A stretch of 64,000 nucleotides of DNA from NCBI GenBank assembly GCA_937874695.1, contig CALNAJ010000029.1, positions 124,001-188,000 of the forward strand, in the 5' to 3' direction. Positions 1 to 6,833 of this stretch are shown piece after piece (positions within the stretch are counted from its first letter, which is position 1; every line of letters begins with the position of its first letter). A model generated the notes under the pieces. It searched no databases. It was given only the letters and a program-made list of their open reading frames with translations, and was not told where the DNA came from. The translations under genes were made by a program, and so were the position numbers. The DNA comes from an uncultured Lactobacillus sp. (GTDB lineage Bacteria; Bacillota; Bacilli; Lactobacillales; Lactobacillaceae).

Positions 1-317
1 GGTTGTTGTGCGGCAATCGTGTCAGCAACAGTATCAACTAAAGCGTTGAACGTGTCGTTAGTAGCCACGAAGTCAGTTTCAGAGTTAACTTCGATGATGG
101 CAGCGGTGTTCCCACTAACCTTCACACGAGCTAAACCATTAGCAGCAACGTTGCCACTCTTCTTCTTTGCCTTAGCGATACCCTTTTCACGCAGGAAATC
201 GATGGCTTTGTCCATGTCGCCTTCGGAAGCAACGAGGGCCTTCTTAGCATCCATCATCCCAACTTGGGTCTTGTCCCGTAATTCTTTAACTTGTGCTGCA
301 GTGATTTTGCTTGCCAT
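1..317 (-). CDS. tsf: Elongation factor Ts, N-terminal part (cut by window edge)
   Basis: Nucleotide exchange factor that recycles EF-Tu-GDP to EF-Tu-GTP in the cytoplasm. The visible 105 residues begin MASKITAAQVKELRDKT and contain the family signature for the UBA-like N-terminal domain (VGMMDAKKAL, then EGDMDKAIDFLREKG) followed by the start of the core domain (VNSETDFVA). The ATG at 317 follows a GGAGGCC ribosome binding site. It lies downstream of rpsB on the same strand, the usual rpsB-tsf order. The C-terminal part lies outside the window. Confidence 0.97.
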   Translation of the reverse strand, partial: MASKITAAQVKELRDKTQVGMMDAKKALVASEGDMDKAIDFLREKGIAKAKKKSGNVAANGLARVKVSGNTAAIIEVNSETDFVATNDTFNALVDTVADTIAAQQ

Positions 318-353
318 GTGTAATGGCCTCCTTTTGAATTCGTCTAATTCAGC

Positions 354-389
354 AAAAAAGACTGACTCAATCTCAGGCCATTATCGGTC
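354..389 (-). terminator. Weak hairpin plus T-run between rpsB and tsf
   Basis: On the minus strand a hairpin (GAC...CTGA, 7-nt loop, TCAG...GTC) is followed by six T. It lies in the 145-bp rpsB-tsf gap and could act as a partial terminator that sets the S2 to EF-Ts ratio. The stem is short, so this is tentative. Confidence 0.4.
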
Positions 390-462
390 CTAAACATTAA
401 GCCAGCCTAAGGTGCTTTAAATCTTATATTTGGAAAGTGTCAAAATGACACCTTGCATTTAA

Positions 463-1266
463 TTACTTGTTGTCGCCTTCAACGGCGTTAACGATGTCTT
501 CCATCGAGTTGTCAGAAGCAGGCTTGTCGCCCTTCTTGTCAGCTGACTTCTTACCTTCGAACGTCTTTTCGTTGACTTGGTCTTCACCTTGACGGCCTTC
601 AACGATAGCGTCAGCCATCTTAGAAGTGATCAGACGAACGGCACGGATAGCGTCATCGTTAGATGGGATAACCACGTCAATTTCGTCTGGGTCAGTGTTC
701 GTGTCAACCATAGCAACAATCGGAATGTTCAACTTTTGTGCTTCGTGAACAGCGATTTGTTCCTTGCGAGGGTCAACGATGAACATAACGTCAGGTAATT
801 TAGGCATGTCTTCGATACCGCCTAAGAACCGTTCCAACTTGTCTTGAGACTTCTTAAGTAAGGAAACTTCCTTCTTAGGAAGAACATCAAAAGTACCGTC
901 AGTAGCCATCTTCTTCAAAGACTTAAGACGCTTGATCCGAGTTTGGATGGTTTCCCAGTTAGTCAAAGTCCCACCTAACCAACGGTGGTTAACATAGTAT
1001 TGACCAGCACGGGTAGCTTCTTCTTCGATAGAATCTTGAGCTTGCTTCTTAGTCCCAACAAACAGAACAACGGCGCCTTTAGCAGCTTCGTCCTTCATGT
1101 AGTTGTAAGCAGCGTCAATCAACTTCACCGTCTTTTGTAAGTCGATGATGTAGATACCGTTACGTTCCGTAAAGATGTATTGCTTCATCTTTGGGTTCCA
1201 ACGACGGGTTTGGTGACCAAAGTGGACACCGGCTTCGAGCAGTTGTTTCATTGAAATAACAGCCAT
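463..1266 (-). CDS. rpsB: 30S ribosomal protein S2
   Basis: Structural protein of the small ribosomal subunit, needed for late 30S assembly and S1 docking. The 267-residue product begins MAVISMKQLLEAGVHFGHQT and carries the S2 blocks RRWNPKMKQYIF, HRWLGGTLTNW and the C-terminal DTNTDPDEIDVVIPSNDDA region. An acidic and lysine-rich C-terminal tail extends it beyond the S2 core of about 230 residues, as often seen in lactobacilli. It is the first gene of an rpsB-tsf operon read from the promoter at 1390-1418 through a leader of about 115 nt. Confidence 0.98.
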   Translation of the reverse strand: MAVISMKQLLEAGVHFGHQTRRWNPKMKQYIFTERNGIYIIDLQKTVKLIDAAYNYMKDEAAKGAVVLFVGTKKQAQDSIEEEATRAGQYYVNHRWLGGTLTNWETIQTRIKRLKSLKKMATDGTFDVLPKKEVSLLKKSQDKLERFLGGIEDMPKLPDVMFIVDPRKEQIAVHEAQKLNIPIVAMVDTNTDPDEIDVVIPSNDDAIRAVRLITSKMADAIVEGRQGEDQVNEKTFEGKKSADKKGDKPASDNSMEDIVNAVEGDNK

Positions 1267-1383
1267 GATAAAATGCCTCCAAATAGTTTTTGATTTCCTC
1301 CCCCACGATCAATTGACTAGAGAACTCGCAAGCGAGCACCCCTCCGGTCATCACGCGAGGTGTGAATTGGCGCATACGCACCG
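1267..1383 (-). promoter_or_regulatory. rpsB 5' leader, possible autoregulatory structure
   Basis: About 115 nt separate the predicted start of transcription from the rpsB ATG. The leader holds a GC-rich stem (CTCG/CGAG around 1330) and a purine-rich GTGGGGGAGG tract before the ribosome binding site. S2 autoregulates its operon in other bacteria through leader structure. Whether this leader does so is inference. Confidence 0.35.
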
Positions 1384-1389
1384 AAACTA

Positions 1390-1418
1390 ATTATACAAAA
1401 CTACTGGCGCTAACACAA
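1390..1418 (-). promoter_or_regulatory. rpsB promoter
   Basis: On the minus strand, TTGTGT (1413-1418) and TATAAT (1390-1395) are separated by 17 bp, close to the sigma-A consensus, with rpsB as the first gene downstream. Confidence 0.7.
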
Positions 1419-1466
1419 GCAAAAGTTAACAATTCCTGCGATTTAATCCCCCGATGGGCTACATCG

Positions 1467-1650
1467 GGCGCCTTACCGGGTGGTGAAAATAGACCGTGAC
1501 GCTGTGGGCGGACGGTCAGAGCCACAGAACGGTCTCTGACCTTGGGGTGGAACCTCTGCGAACCGAGTTTCCACCCCACCAATACTCTAAGCGGCACAGC
1601 CGCCAAGAGTATTCCCACGGCTGAGTCTATTTTCACCACCCTCACGGCTG
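1467..1650 (+). repeat. Structured intergenic element A (four-way-junction RNA-like family)
   Basis: The header CGCCTTACCGGG is followed by an outer helix of 17 perfect base pairs (1478-1494 with 1625-1641). An inner closing helix GCTGTGGG/CCCACGGC (1501-1508 with 1614-1621) encloses three hairpins: 1514-1521/1534-1541, 1544-1552/1569-1577 and 1581-1588/1606-1613. The second loop reads GAACCTCT...CGAGTTTC. Element B keeps the loops while the arms of the hairpins have changed in a paired way. The ending is ACCCTCACGGC. I do not recognise the family. It could be a structured RNA or a hairpin-type mobile repeat. Confidence 0.8.
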
Positions 1651-1659
1651 ACATCGGTT

Positions 1660-1970
1660 TAGCCCATTGTATCTGCTGATTATAATTGTGAATTCACACA
1701 AATTCCGTAATCTTGAATATTACTTTTTTCATAGACCGTCCTGAATAAAGTCTGCGTGCCATCTAAAATGTGCTAACCGGTTTGTAAACTGGCCGTAAGA
1801 ACATAACACTTACTGAAAATAGAGAGCGCAGTGTAGCCAGAAATGCTTGGTAACCGGAGGCCGCTAGCCGTGACAATAAGATCTTATCCACAAGAACATC
1901 GCCATGTCTATGATGACCACCACTGGATATAATGGATTGCCACCAAGGCCTCAGATTCAACGCCATCTGC
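1660..1970. other. Gene-free spacer between elements A and B
   Basis: No convincing gene. A perfect 12-bp palindrome, TGTGAATTCACA (1687-1698), directly follows a TATAAT hexamer (1681-1686), which looks like an operator beside a -10 box, but no gene follows. The inverted motif CCGGTTTGTAAACTGG lies near 1779. The 67-codon minus-strand reading frame here has no ribosome binding site or recognisable domain. Confidence 0.5.
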
Positions 1971-2152
1971 CGTGAGGGTAGGAAAAAAGGCCCAGCCGTG
2001 GGAATTGCCTTAGTGGCGATTTCTGCCGCTTAGGCAATTGGTGACCTTGAAACTCGTTTCTTAGAGGTTCAAGGTCAAGCCTGGAGACCGCCCTTTGGCT
2101 CCGGGCGTCCGCCCACAGCGCCACGGCCTATTTTTCCTGCCCGGTAAGGCGC
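1971..2152 (-). repeat. Structured intergenic element B (same family as A)
   Basis: Read on the minus strand it matches element A over its full length, with header GCGCCTTACCGGG, loop GAACCTCT...CGAGTTTC and ending ACCCTCACGGC. The closing helix GCTGTGGG (2112-2119) pairs with CCCACGGC (1995-2002). The outer helix is 1976-1993 with 2125-2142. The hairpins are 2079-2086/2099-2106, 2043-2051/2068-2076 and 2003-2010/2032-2039. Each arm differs in sequence from element A but keeps the same number of pairs (8, 9 and 8), which is compensatory change. Confidence 0.8.
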
Positions 2153-2236
2153 GTGCAGAGATCAATCTGAGACCTTACGTTGCTTTTATTTCCAGGTATG
2201 GTAAACTTCTTAGGCATAACTGAGGAGGAAACGAAT

Positions 2237-2959
2237 ATGATTAAAGCGGTCGTCTTCGATGTCGATGACACGCTCTATGATCAAAAAGCGCCCTTCGAGG
2301 CCGCCCTTGCGCCGATTTTAAATCTGCCGCAAGATTTTGATCTTAATGTGACCTTCCAGACTTACCGCCAACAGAGTGACCAGGCTTACGCTCAGGTCGC
2401 TGATGGCCGGTGGTCGCAACAGGAAATGGCCGTTAAGCGGCTCAACACCGCGCTTTTAGCCCAGCAGTTGCCCGCAGTCGATGTCCAGTCAGCGCTTGAT
2501 TTTCAACGCGCCTATACCACTGGTCTTCGTCAAATCGAGTTGTTCCCTGGACTGGAAACAGCCCTTGATCAACTCAGCGAGCAGTATCAATTGGGTATTA
2601 TTACGAATGGCAATACGGACGCTCAGCTTGCCAAGGTCATGCAACTCCAGATGCATCGATGGTTGACTAGGGACGCCATCATCACCTCGGAGGAAGTTGG
2701 CTTAGCCAAGCCTGATCCCCAGATCTTCACGTTGATGAACCGCAAGCTTAACCTGCGGGCGAGTGAAGTTGCCTACGTTGGCGATAATTACAGTATGGAC
2801 GTCAAAGCCGCCAAACAGGCTGGCTGGCACGCCTTCTGGTTTAATCATCGTAACTTAGAGATTCCAGACGGGCAGTGGATTCCGGACCAAACGGTGACGG
2901 ATTCATTCGAGTTACAGGACTTGCTCCTGGCACTCACCGCTGCCTGTTCGGAAGCCTAA
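2237..2959 (+). CDS. HAD-superfamily phosphatase (YjjG/YfnB-like)
   Basis: A 240-residue haloacid-dehalogenase phosphohydrolase, probably acting on small phosphorylated metabolites or nucleotides; the substrate cannot be read from sequence. Motif I is DVDDTLYD (nucleophile Asp near residue 8), motif II is IITNGN, the lysine of motif III lies in GLAKPDP, and motif IV is VGDNYSMDV. A helical cap lies between motifs I and II. The ATG at 2237 is chosen because GAGGAGG sits 8 nt before it; an in-frame start 19 codons earlier has no ribosome binding site. It is a single gene, closed by the terminator at 2975. Confidence 0.9.
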   Translation: MIKAVVFDVDDTLYDQKAPFEAALAPILNLPQDFDLNVTFQTYRQQSDQAYAQVADGRWSQQEMAVKRLNTALLAQQLPAVDVQSALDFQRAYTTGLRQIELFPGLETALDQLSEQYQLGIITNGNTDAQLAKVMQLQMHRWLTRDAIITSEEVGLAKPDPQIFTLMNRKLNLRASEVAYVGDNYSMDVKAAKQAGWHAFWFNHRNLEIPDGQWIPDQTVTDSFELQDLLLALTAACSEA

Positions 2960-2974
2960 ACGTTTCCATTATAA

Positions 2975-3007
2975 AAGCGTCGCGCAAATTGCGTGACGCT
3001 TTTTTTC
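2975..3007 (+). terminator. Rho-independent terminator after the HAD gene
   Basis: The stem AGCGTCgCGCAA/TTGCGtGACGCT is followed by seven T. Confidence 0.9.
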
Positions 3008-3019
3008 GTCAGGTTAAGC

Positions 3020-4015
3020 CTAGAAGGCAACTTCGTTTTCAGCCTTACCCGTTTCAATCAATTGTTTATTATTGTTTAATGCGAATTGCACCATGTTCTT
3101 AACAGCTGTCCGAGTGTAGAACGCGATGTGCGGACTAACCAGAACGTTTTCGCGTTTCAGCAAGTTCTTCAGTCGTTCATCCGGAATGGCGTCAAAGCTC
3201 CCAAAGTCGGCATTAAAGATGCCAACTTCATCTTCGTAAACGTCCAAAGCTGCCCCGGCAACTTTACCATTGTCGAGTGCCCGAATCAGCGCGTCCGTGT
3301 CAATCAGTGCACCACGGGCTGGGTTCAAGATCCACACACCGTCCTTCATCTTGCCAAAACTTTCATCGTTCAGCATGTGGTTATTTTCCTTAGTAGCTGG
3401 TGCATGTAAGGAGATCACGTCGGCTTGAGCGTACAATTCATCCAAAGTATCGACGTAGATGCCCTGCTTTTCCAACTCTGGATTATGGAAGACATCGTAG
3501 GCGATAACCTTAGCGCCAAACCCCTGGTAGATCTTCATAGCGGCCCGACCAATGCGACCGGTCGCAACAATGCCGACCGTCATTGAGTTGAGCTCATCCG
3601 CAATGTCTGGTGCCCAACGCAGGTCACCGTGAGCCTGCTTCCGAGCAAACGTTGGTGCTCGCCGCAGTAACTGCATCAGTTGTGACACGGTAAACTCGGC
3701 AATGGCTTCTGGTGAATACGCCGGAACGTTCGTTACTTTAAAACCATTACGTTTAACGGCATCGGCATCGACGTTGTCGACCCCGACATTTCGCAGAGAT
3801 AAGTTCGTGATCCCATCGGCAGCCAATTGGTCTAAGACCGCTGCCGTGTAAGGCTTTTGTTGGTAAACCACTGCCCCGTCATAACCCTTGGCTAAATCAA
3901 CCGTTGATTCATCTAGTAATTCACCCACGGCTTTAACTTCGATACCCTGGTCCTGAGACCATTCTTCTAAGTAAGGTCGTTCATCGTCACGGATGCCATA
4001 AGCAATAATTTTCAC
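3020..4015 (-). CDS. ldhD: D-lactate dehydrogenase
   Basis: Reduces pyruvate to D-lactate with NADH, regenerating NAD+ in fermentation. The 331 residues match the usual length of the lactobacillar enzyme. Visible are the substrate-domain segment SLRNVGVDNVD, the Rossmann segment VATGRIGRAAMKIYQGFGAK, the catalytic arginine in NPARGALID and the catalytic histidine in SPHIAFYTRTAV. The start is the GTG at 4015, behind AAGGAGG; an ATG 12 codons upstream would place the ribosome binding site inside the gene. It converges with the HAD gene and stands alone. Confidence 0.95.
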   Translation of the reverse strand: MKIIAYGIRDDERPYLEEWSQDQGIEVKAVGELLDESTVDLAKGYDGAVVYQQKPYTAAVLDQLAADGITNLSLRNVGVDNVDADAVKRNGFKVTNVPAYSPEAIAEFTVSQLMQLLRRAPTFARKQAHGDLRWAPDIADELNSMTVGIVATGRIGRAAMKIYQGFGAKVIAYDVFHNPELEKQGIYVDTLDELYAQADVISLHAPATKENNHMLNDESFGKMKDGVWILNPARGALIDTDALIRALDNGKVAGAALDVYEDEVGIFNADFGSFDAIPDERLKNLLKRENVLVSPHIAFYTRTAVKNMVQFALNNNKQLIETGKAENEVAF

Positions 4016-4104
4016 AGTAAGTTCCTCCTTCGCTTGTCTGAAAAATAACATCTACTACTCGCCACAAGTGTACCATAGTCTTTATCATTAAAGGACGAAT
4101 ACGC

Positions 4105-4404
4105 CTACTTTTCGATGGAAATCCCCTGTGTCTTTAAGAACGCTAACTTCCGTTGTCGGGACTGGTGTTTGAAGGCCCATTCAGCGTGGAGCGCATCGTG
4201 TTTGTTGTCGAAGGACTGACTGAATAACACCTTCAGTGGCCGATGGACCTTTGTATACTTAGCTCCCTTACCGGCGACGTGTGTGGCGAAACGTTTGGCA
4301 ACGTCGGTGGTAAAACCGCCATACAGAGAATTATCCGCGCAGAGTAATACGTAAAAGTAATAGTTTTTTGTTGGTTCTTTAGTGCCTTCCTTAGTCGGTT
4401 CCAT
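4105..4404 (-). CDS. GIY-YIG domain protein (YazA/UPF0213 type)
   Basis: A 99-residue single-domain protein. The core reads YFYVLLCADNSLYGGFTTD, then R in VAKRFATHVAGKGAKYT and E in HAEWAFKHQSRQRK, which are the conserved residues of UPF0213 GIY-YIG proteins. These resemble structure-specific nucleases, but the cellular role is not settled. It overlaps the 3' end of the methyltransferase gene upstream by 14 bp, so the two are translationally coupled. The same pair sits together in Bacillus (yabB-yazA). Confidence 0.88.
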   Translation of the reverse strand: MEPTKEGTKEPTKNYYFYVLLCADNSLYGGFTTDVAKRFATHVAGKGAKYTKVHRPLKVLFSQSFDNKHDALHAEWAFKHQSRQRKLAFLKTQGISIEK

Positions 4405-5146
4405 AGAGTAACGCCTTCACTTCTGGAGAATATTCGCCATGCCCATCATACACGATCAGGGGGTCTAAGAAGCGCAATCCCCCAGGCTTACCATCCTTGA
4501 TGGCTTCAACCAGGACCATATTGGCTTCCTTACCTGGCTTGGGATGGACTAACCGAATCCGCTTCGGTGCCAACCGATTAGCCGTCATCAGATCTAAGAG
4601 CTGGAGCAAGCGGTCTGGTCGGTGGACAAAATAGGCCTTGCCGTTCATTTTTAACAGGCCACTGGTCGTCTGGACCACCGTGGCTAAATTCGTGGTGATC
4701 TCATGCCGCGCAATTGCCAGATACTGATTGGGATTCTTCTGACTATCCGGCAGATCCTCAAAATACGGTGGATTGCAGGTCACCACGTCCACTGAATCCT
4801 TAGGAATCCACTGATTGACCTGTGCCAAGTCACCCTCGTACACGGCAACCCGCTCTGTCAGGCCGTTCAGCGCCACGCTACGCCGCGCCATATCCGCGAG
4901 TCGCGGCTGAATCTCGACCTCAGCAATCCGCCCCCTGGTCTTACTACTCATAAAGAGCCCCACGGCACCGTTTCCGGCACACAAGTCCACAGTCTGACTG
5001 GACTGACGTGGCGGTAGCTTGGCAAAGTCGGCCAGGAGCACTGCGTCCAAGGAAAAGGCGAAGACCTCTGGACTCTGGATAATTTGAATATCTTGGCTGT
5101 AAAGCTGGTCGATTCGTTCGCCAGCTTGTAAATCTGGAGTGGTCAC
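4391..5146 (-). CDS. tRNA1(Val) A37 N6-methyltransferase-like protein (TrmN6/YabB)
   Basis: A class I SAM-dependent methyltransferase of 251 residues. The SAM loop is DLCAGNGAVGLF (near residue 57) and the amino-methyltransferase motif is NPPYF (near residue 125), as in enzymes that methylate exocyclic N6 of adenine. Similarity to TrmN6 suggests a tRNA substrate; this is family inference. The GTG at 5146 is preferred because AGAAGG lies 8 nt upstream; the GTG at 5155 would overlap that site. The gene runs into the GIY-YIG gene. Confidence 0.87.
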   Translation of the reverse strand: MTTPDLQAGERIDQLYSQDIQIIQSPEVFAFSLDAVLLADFAKLPPRQSSQTVDLCAGNGAVGLFMSSKTRGRIAEVEIQPRLADMARRSVALNGLTERVAVYEGDLAQVNQWIPKDSVDVVTCNPPYFEDLPDSQKNPNQYLAIARHEITTNLATVVQTTSGLLKMNGKAYFVHRPDRLLQLLDLMTANRLAPKRIRLVHPKPGKEANMVLVEAIKDGKPGGLRFLDPLIVYDGHGEYSPEVKALLYGTD

Positions 5147-5248
5147 GGCCACCACCTTCTTTCATTTTTGGTTAAGATTACTTGCAACCCCGGCAGTTTT
5201 TTTGCATACTAGATTCATTGAAGATTCGCTGCGAGAGGAGCACGACTC

Positions 5249-5896
5249 ATGTTTTATTCGTTTCTGCGGAACGTCATCCGCGTTATCTTATTCATCGTAA
5301 ATGGAAAAGCTAAATATCTCAACCGTGAAAAATTACCAGATGGTCCCTACGTTTTGGTGGGACCTCACCGGACCTGGTTTGACCCCGTTTACTTTGCACT
5401 GGCCGCCAGTCCCCGGAAATTTAGTTTCATGGCCAAGGAAGAGTTGTTCCAAAACTCCATTTTCCGATGGCTGCTCTACCATGTCAATGGTTTTTCGGTA
5501 AATCGTGATCATCCGGGCCCATCGGCAATCAAAACGCCAGTCCGGATTCTACGAAAGGGCGACTTATCCCTGATCATGTTCCCCTCGGGTTCCCGCCATT
5601 CGCAGGAACTCAAGGGTGGCGCGGCTGTCATCGCTAAGATGGCCAAGGTGCCACTGGTACCCGCTGTCTATCAAGGCCCCCTGACCTTCAAGCGTCTATT
5701 CTCCAGAAAGCGTGTGACTGTCGCTTTTGGTGATCCGATCACCATCGACCGCAAGCTGAAGCTGGATGAAGCCGGTCAAGCCGACATCGAACAACAGATG
5801 CAGGCCGCCTTCAACGCGCTAGACAAACAGATCAATCCAAGTTTCGAGTACGTGGATGTCACCGGCGAGAAGGAAAAAGAAGACCATCAAGATTAA
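5249..5896 (+). CDS. plsC: 1-acyl-sn-glycerol-3-phosphate acyltransferase
   Basis: Transfers the second acyl chain to lysophosphatidic acid to give phosphatidic acid at the cytoplasmic membrane. The 215 residues start with a hydrophobic segment (FLRNVIRVILFIV). The catalytic HX4D motif is HRTWFD near residue 40, and the glycerophosphate-binding block is FPSGSR, a variant of FPEGTR. The lysine-rich C-terminus ends VTGEKEKEDHQD. The ribosome binding site is GAGAGGAG. It is divergent from the methyltransferase gene and closed by a terminator. Confidence 0.9.
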   Translation: MFYSFLRNVIRVILFIVNGKAKYLNREKLPDGPYVLVGPHRTWFDPVYFALAASPRKFSFMAKEELFQNSIFRWLLYHVNGFSVNRDHPGPSAIKTPVRILRKGDLSLIMFPSGSRHSQELKGGAAVIAKMAKVPLVPAVYQGPLTFKRLFSRKRVTVAFGDPITIDRKLKLDEAGQADIEQQMQAAFNALDKQINPSFEYVDVTGEKEKEDHQD

Positions 5897-5900
5897 ATTG

Positions 5901-5943
5901 AAAGCCATCATCACTAGTACATCACTAGGGATGATGGCTTTTT
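5901..5943 (+). terminator. Terminator after plsC
   Basis: AAGCCATCAT pairs with ATGATGGCTT around a loop that holds a second small stem (CTAGT/ACTAG), followed by T5. Confidence 0.9.
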
Positions 5944-6205
5944 GCTACCACTGCTTAGGAGCTGGTCTGGCCCAAACCCTATATTTTGGATCACCCACGA
6001 AATTAATTGCTAATTAAAACGAATCTTTGACTTATTTCTCAAAATCATGAGACAAATTCCGGAGAAATTACATTAGTACTAAGTATGGCCCCCTTTTCAA
6101 TCAGTCTATTCCGAACAGCTAAAGGTTTAATGCTCCGAAGTACCGACCACGACTGTTCTGGCCAACAGCAGTGGGACTAAAGTTAGACAACCTGGTGATT
6201 TCTTC
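5944..6205. other. Gene-free stretch downstream of plsC
   Basis: No coding sequence with a ribosome binding site is seen, and base composition is AT-rich. The gap between the plsC terminator (5943) and the exporter terminator (6756) is otherwise filled by structured elements E and D. Confidence 0.5.
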
Positions 6206-6373
6206 GCCTTACCAGTTGGCAGATATGGACTTGGACAGGTGCAAACGCAGCTTGAATCTTTGAAAGAGCCGAGGCTATAAGCATGGCTTTCTACTAAACC
6301 AGTAAGAAGTTCACTTATCGACTAAGTAGAACGACGCGCCTGAGCCCATATCTGCTGACCTCTCGACTTACAC
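6206..6373 (+). repeat. Structured intergenic element E (probable distant relative of A-D)
   Basis: It starts with the header CGCCTTACC shared with A and B. The closing helix GCAGATATGG/CCATATCTGC (6219-6228 with 6346-6355) encloses a second helix CAGGTGC/GCGCCTG (6236-6242 with 6336-6342). Inside are hairpins GAAAGaGCC/GGCTTTC (6262-6270 with 6285-6291) and TCTACT/AGTAGA (6290-6295 with 6325-6330), the latter capped by TAAG/CTTA with a 7-nt loop. It ends ACTTACACGG. Membership of the A-D family rests on header, ending and overall architecture only. Confidence 0.55.
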
Positions 6374-6509
6374 GGTATTCTTATACGACTGAGCTAATGA
6401 CTGTAACAGTCGTTTTCAATTGAGCTGAAAATGCTAAATATCCACGTTTTTCAACCGTTTTCGTGATAAAACACAATCAGAGCCGGAGGAGGCCAGGGAT
6501 GGAGACGGC

Positions 6510-6672
6510 CGTGAAAGTGGTGTTAGCTGGCGCTTTCTCAGTCAGCTTAGACCACGGGCGACTTTGGAGACACGTGTTCTTCGTGGCTTCAAAGCGAGCG
6601 AGAAGACTGGTGTTCTTCCAGTCTGAAGCGTCCCCACAGCGGGCGGAATCTCTGGCAGCCGGAGTGCGACCA
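6510..6672 (-). repeat. Structured intergenic element D (subfamily with C)
   Basis: Read on the minus strand: header CGCACTCCGGCTGCCAGAGA, then GATTCCGCCCGCTGTGGGGACGC, which matches element C almost base for base. Hairpin 1 (6604-6610/6618-6624) and hairpin 2 (6562-6566/6590-6594, inner CACG/CGTG) both carry the same 7-nt loop, AAGAACA on the minus strand. The closing helix is 6630-6640 with 6550-6562, using several G-U pairs. The ending CTAACACC...TCACGGC is also shared. Confidence 0.72.
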
Positions 6673-6755
6673 ATTTGGACTAATTTAACGGTGCGAATTC
6701 TTATCAATACTGGGATGAGGCAGGCATTTCATCCTTCACTCTTTAGCTGAGCAGT

Positions 6756-6791
6756 CAAAAAAGACATCCAACTCAGAATCGAATTGGATGC
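6756..6791 (-). terminator. Terminator of the ABC exporter operon
   Basis: On the minus strand CATCCAA/TTGGATG closes a 12-nt loop and is followed by TCTTTTTT. Confidence 0.85.
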
Positions 6792-6833
6792 CAATAGTCA
6801 TATTTAAAAGAAACTAACTAATCCTAGTACAAC

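Noticed and set aside
1391..1966. Minus-strand reading frames of 87 and 67 codons within and between elements A and B
   Set aside because: They have no ribosome binding site or recognisable domain. The first lies across the helices of element A, and base pairing explains the sequence better.
6463..6750. Overlapping reading frames on both strands of element D
   Set aside because: They arise from the GC-rich hairpins, and their start codons have no suitable ribosome binding site.
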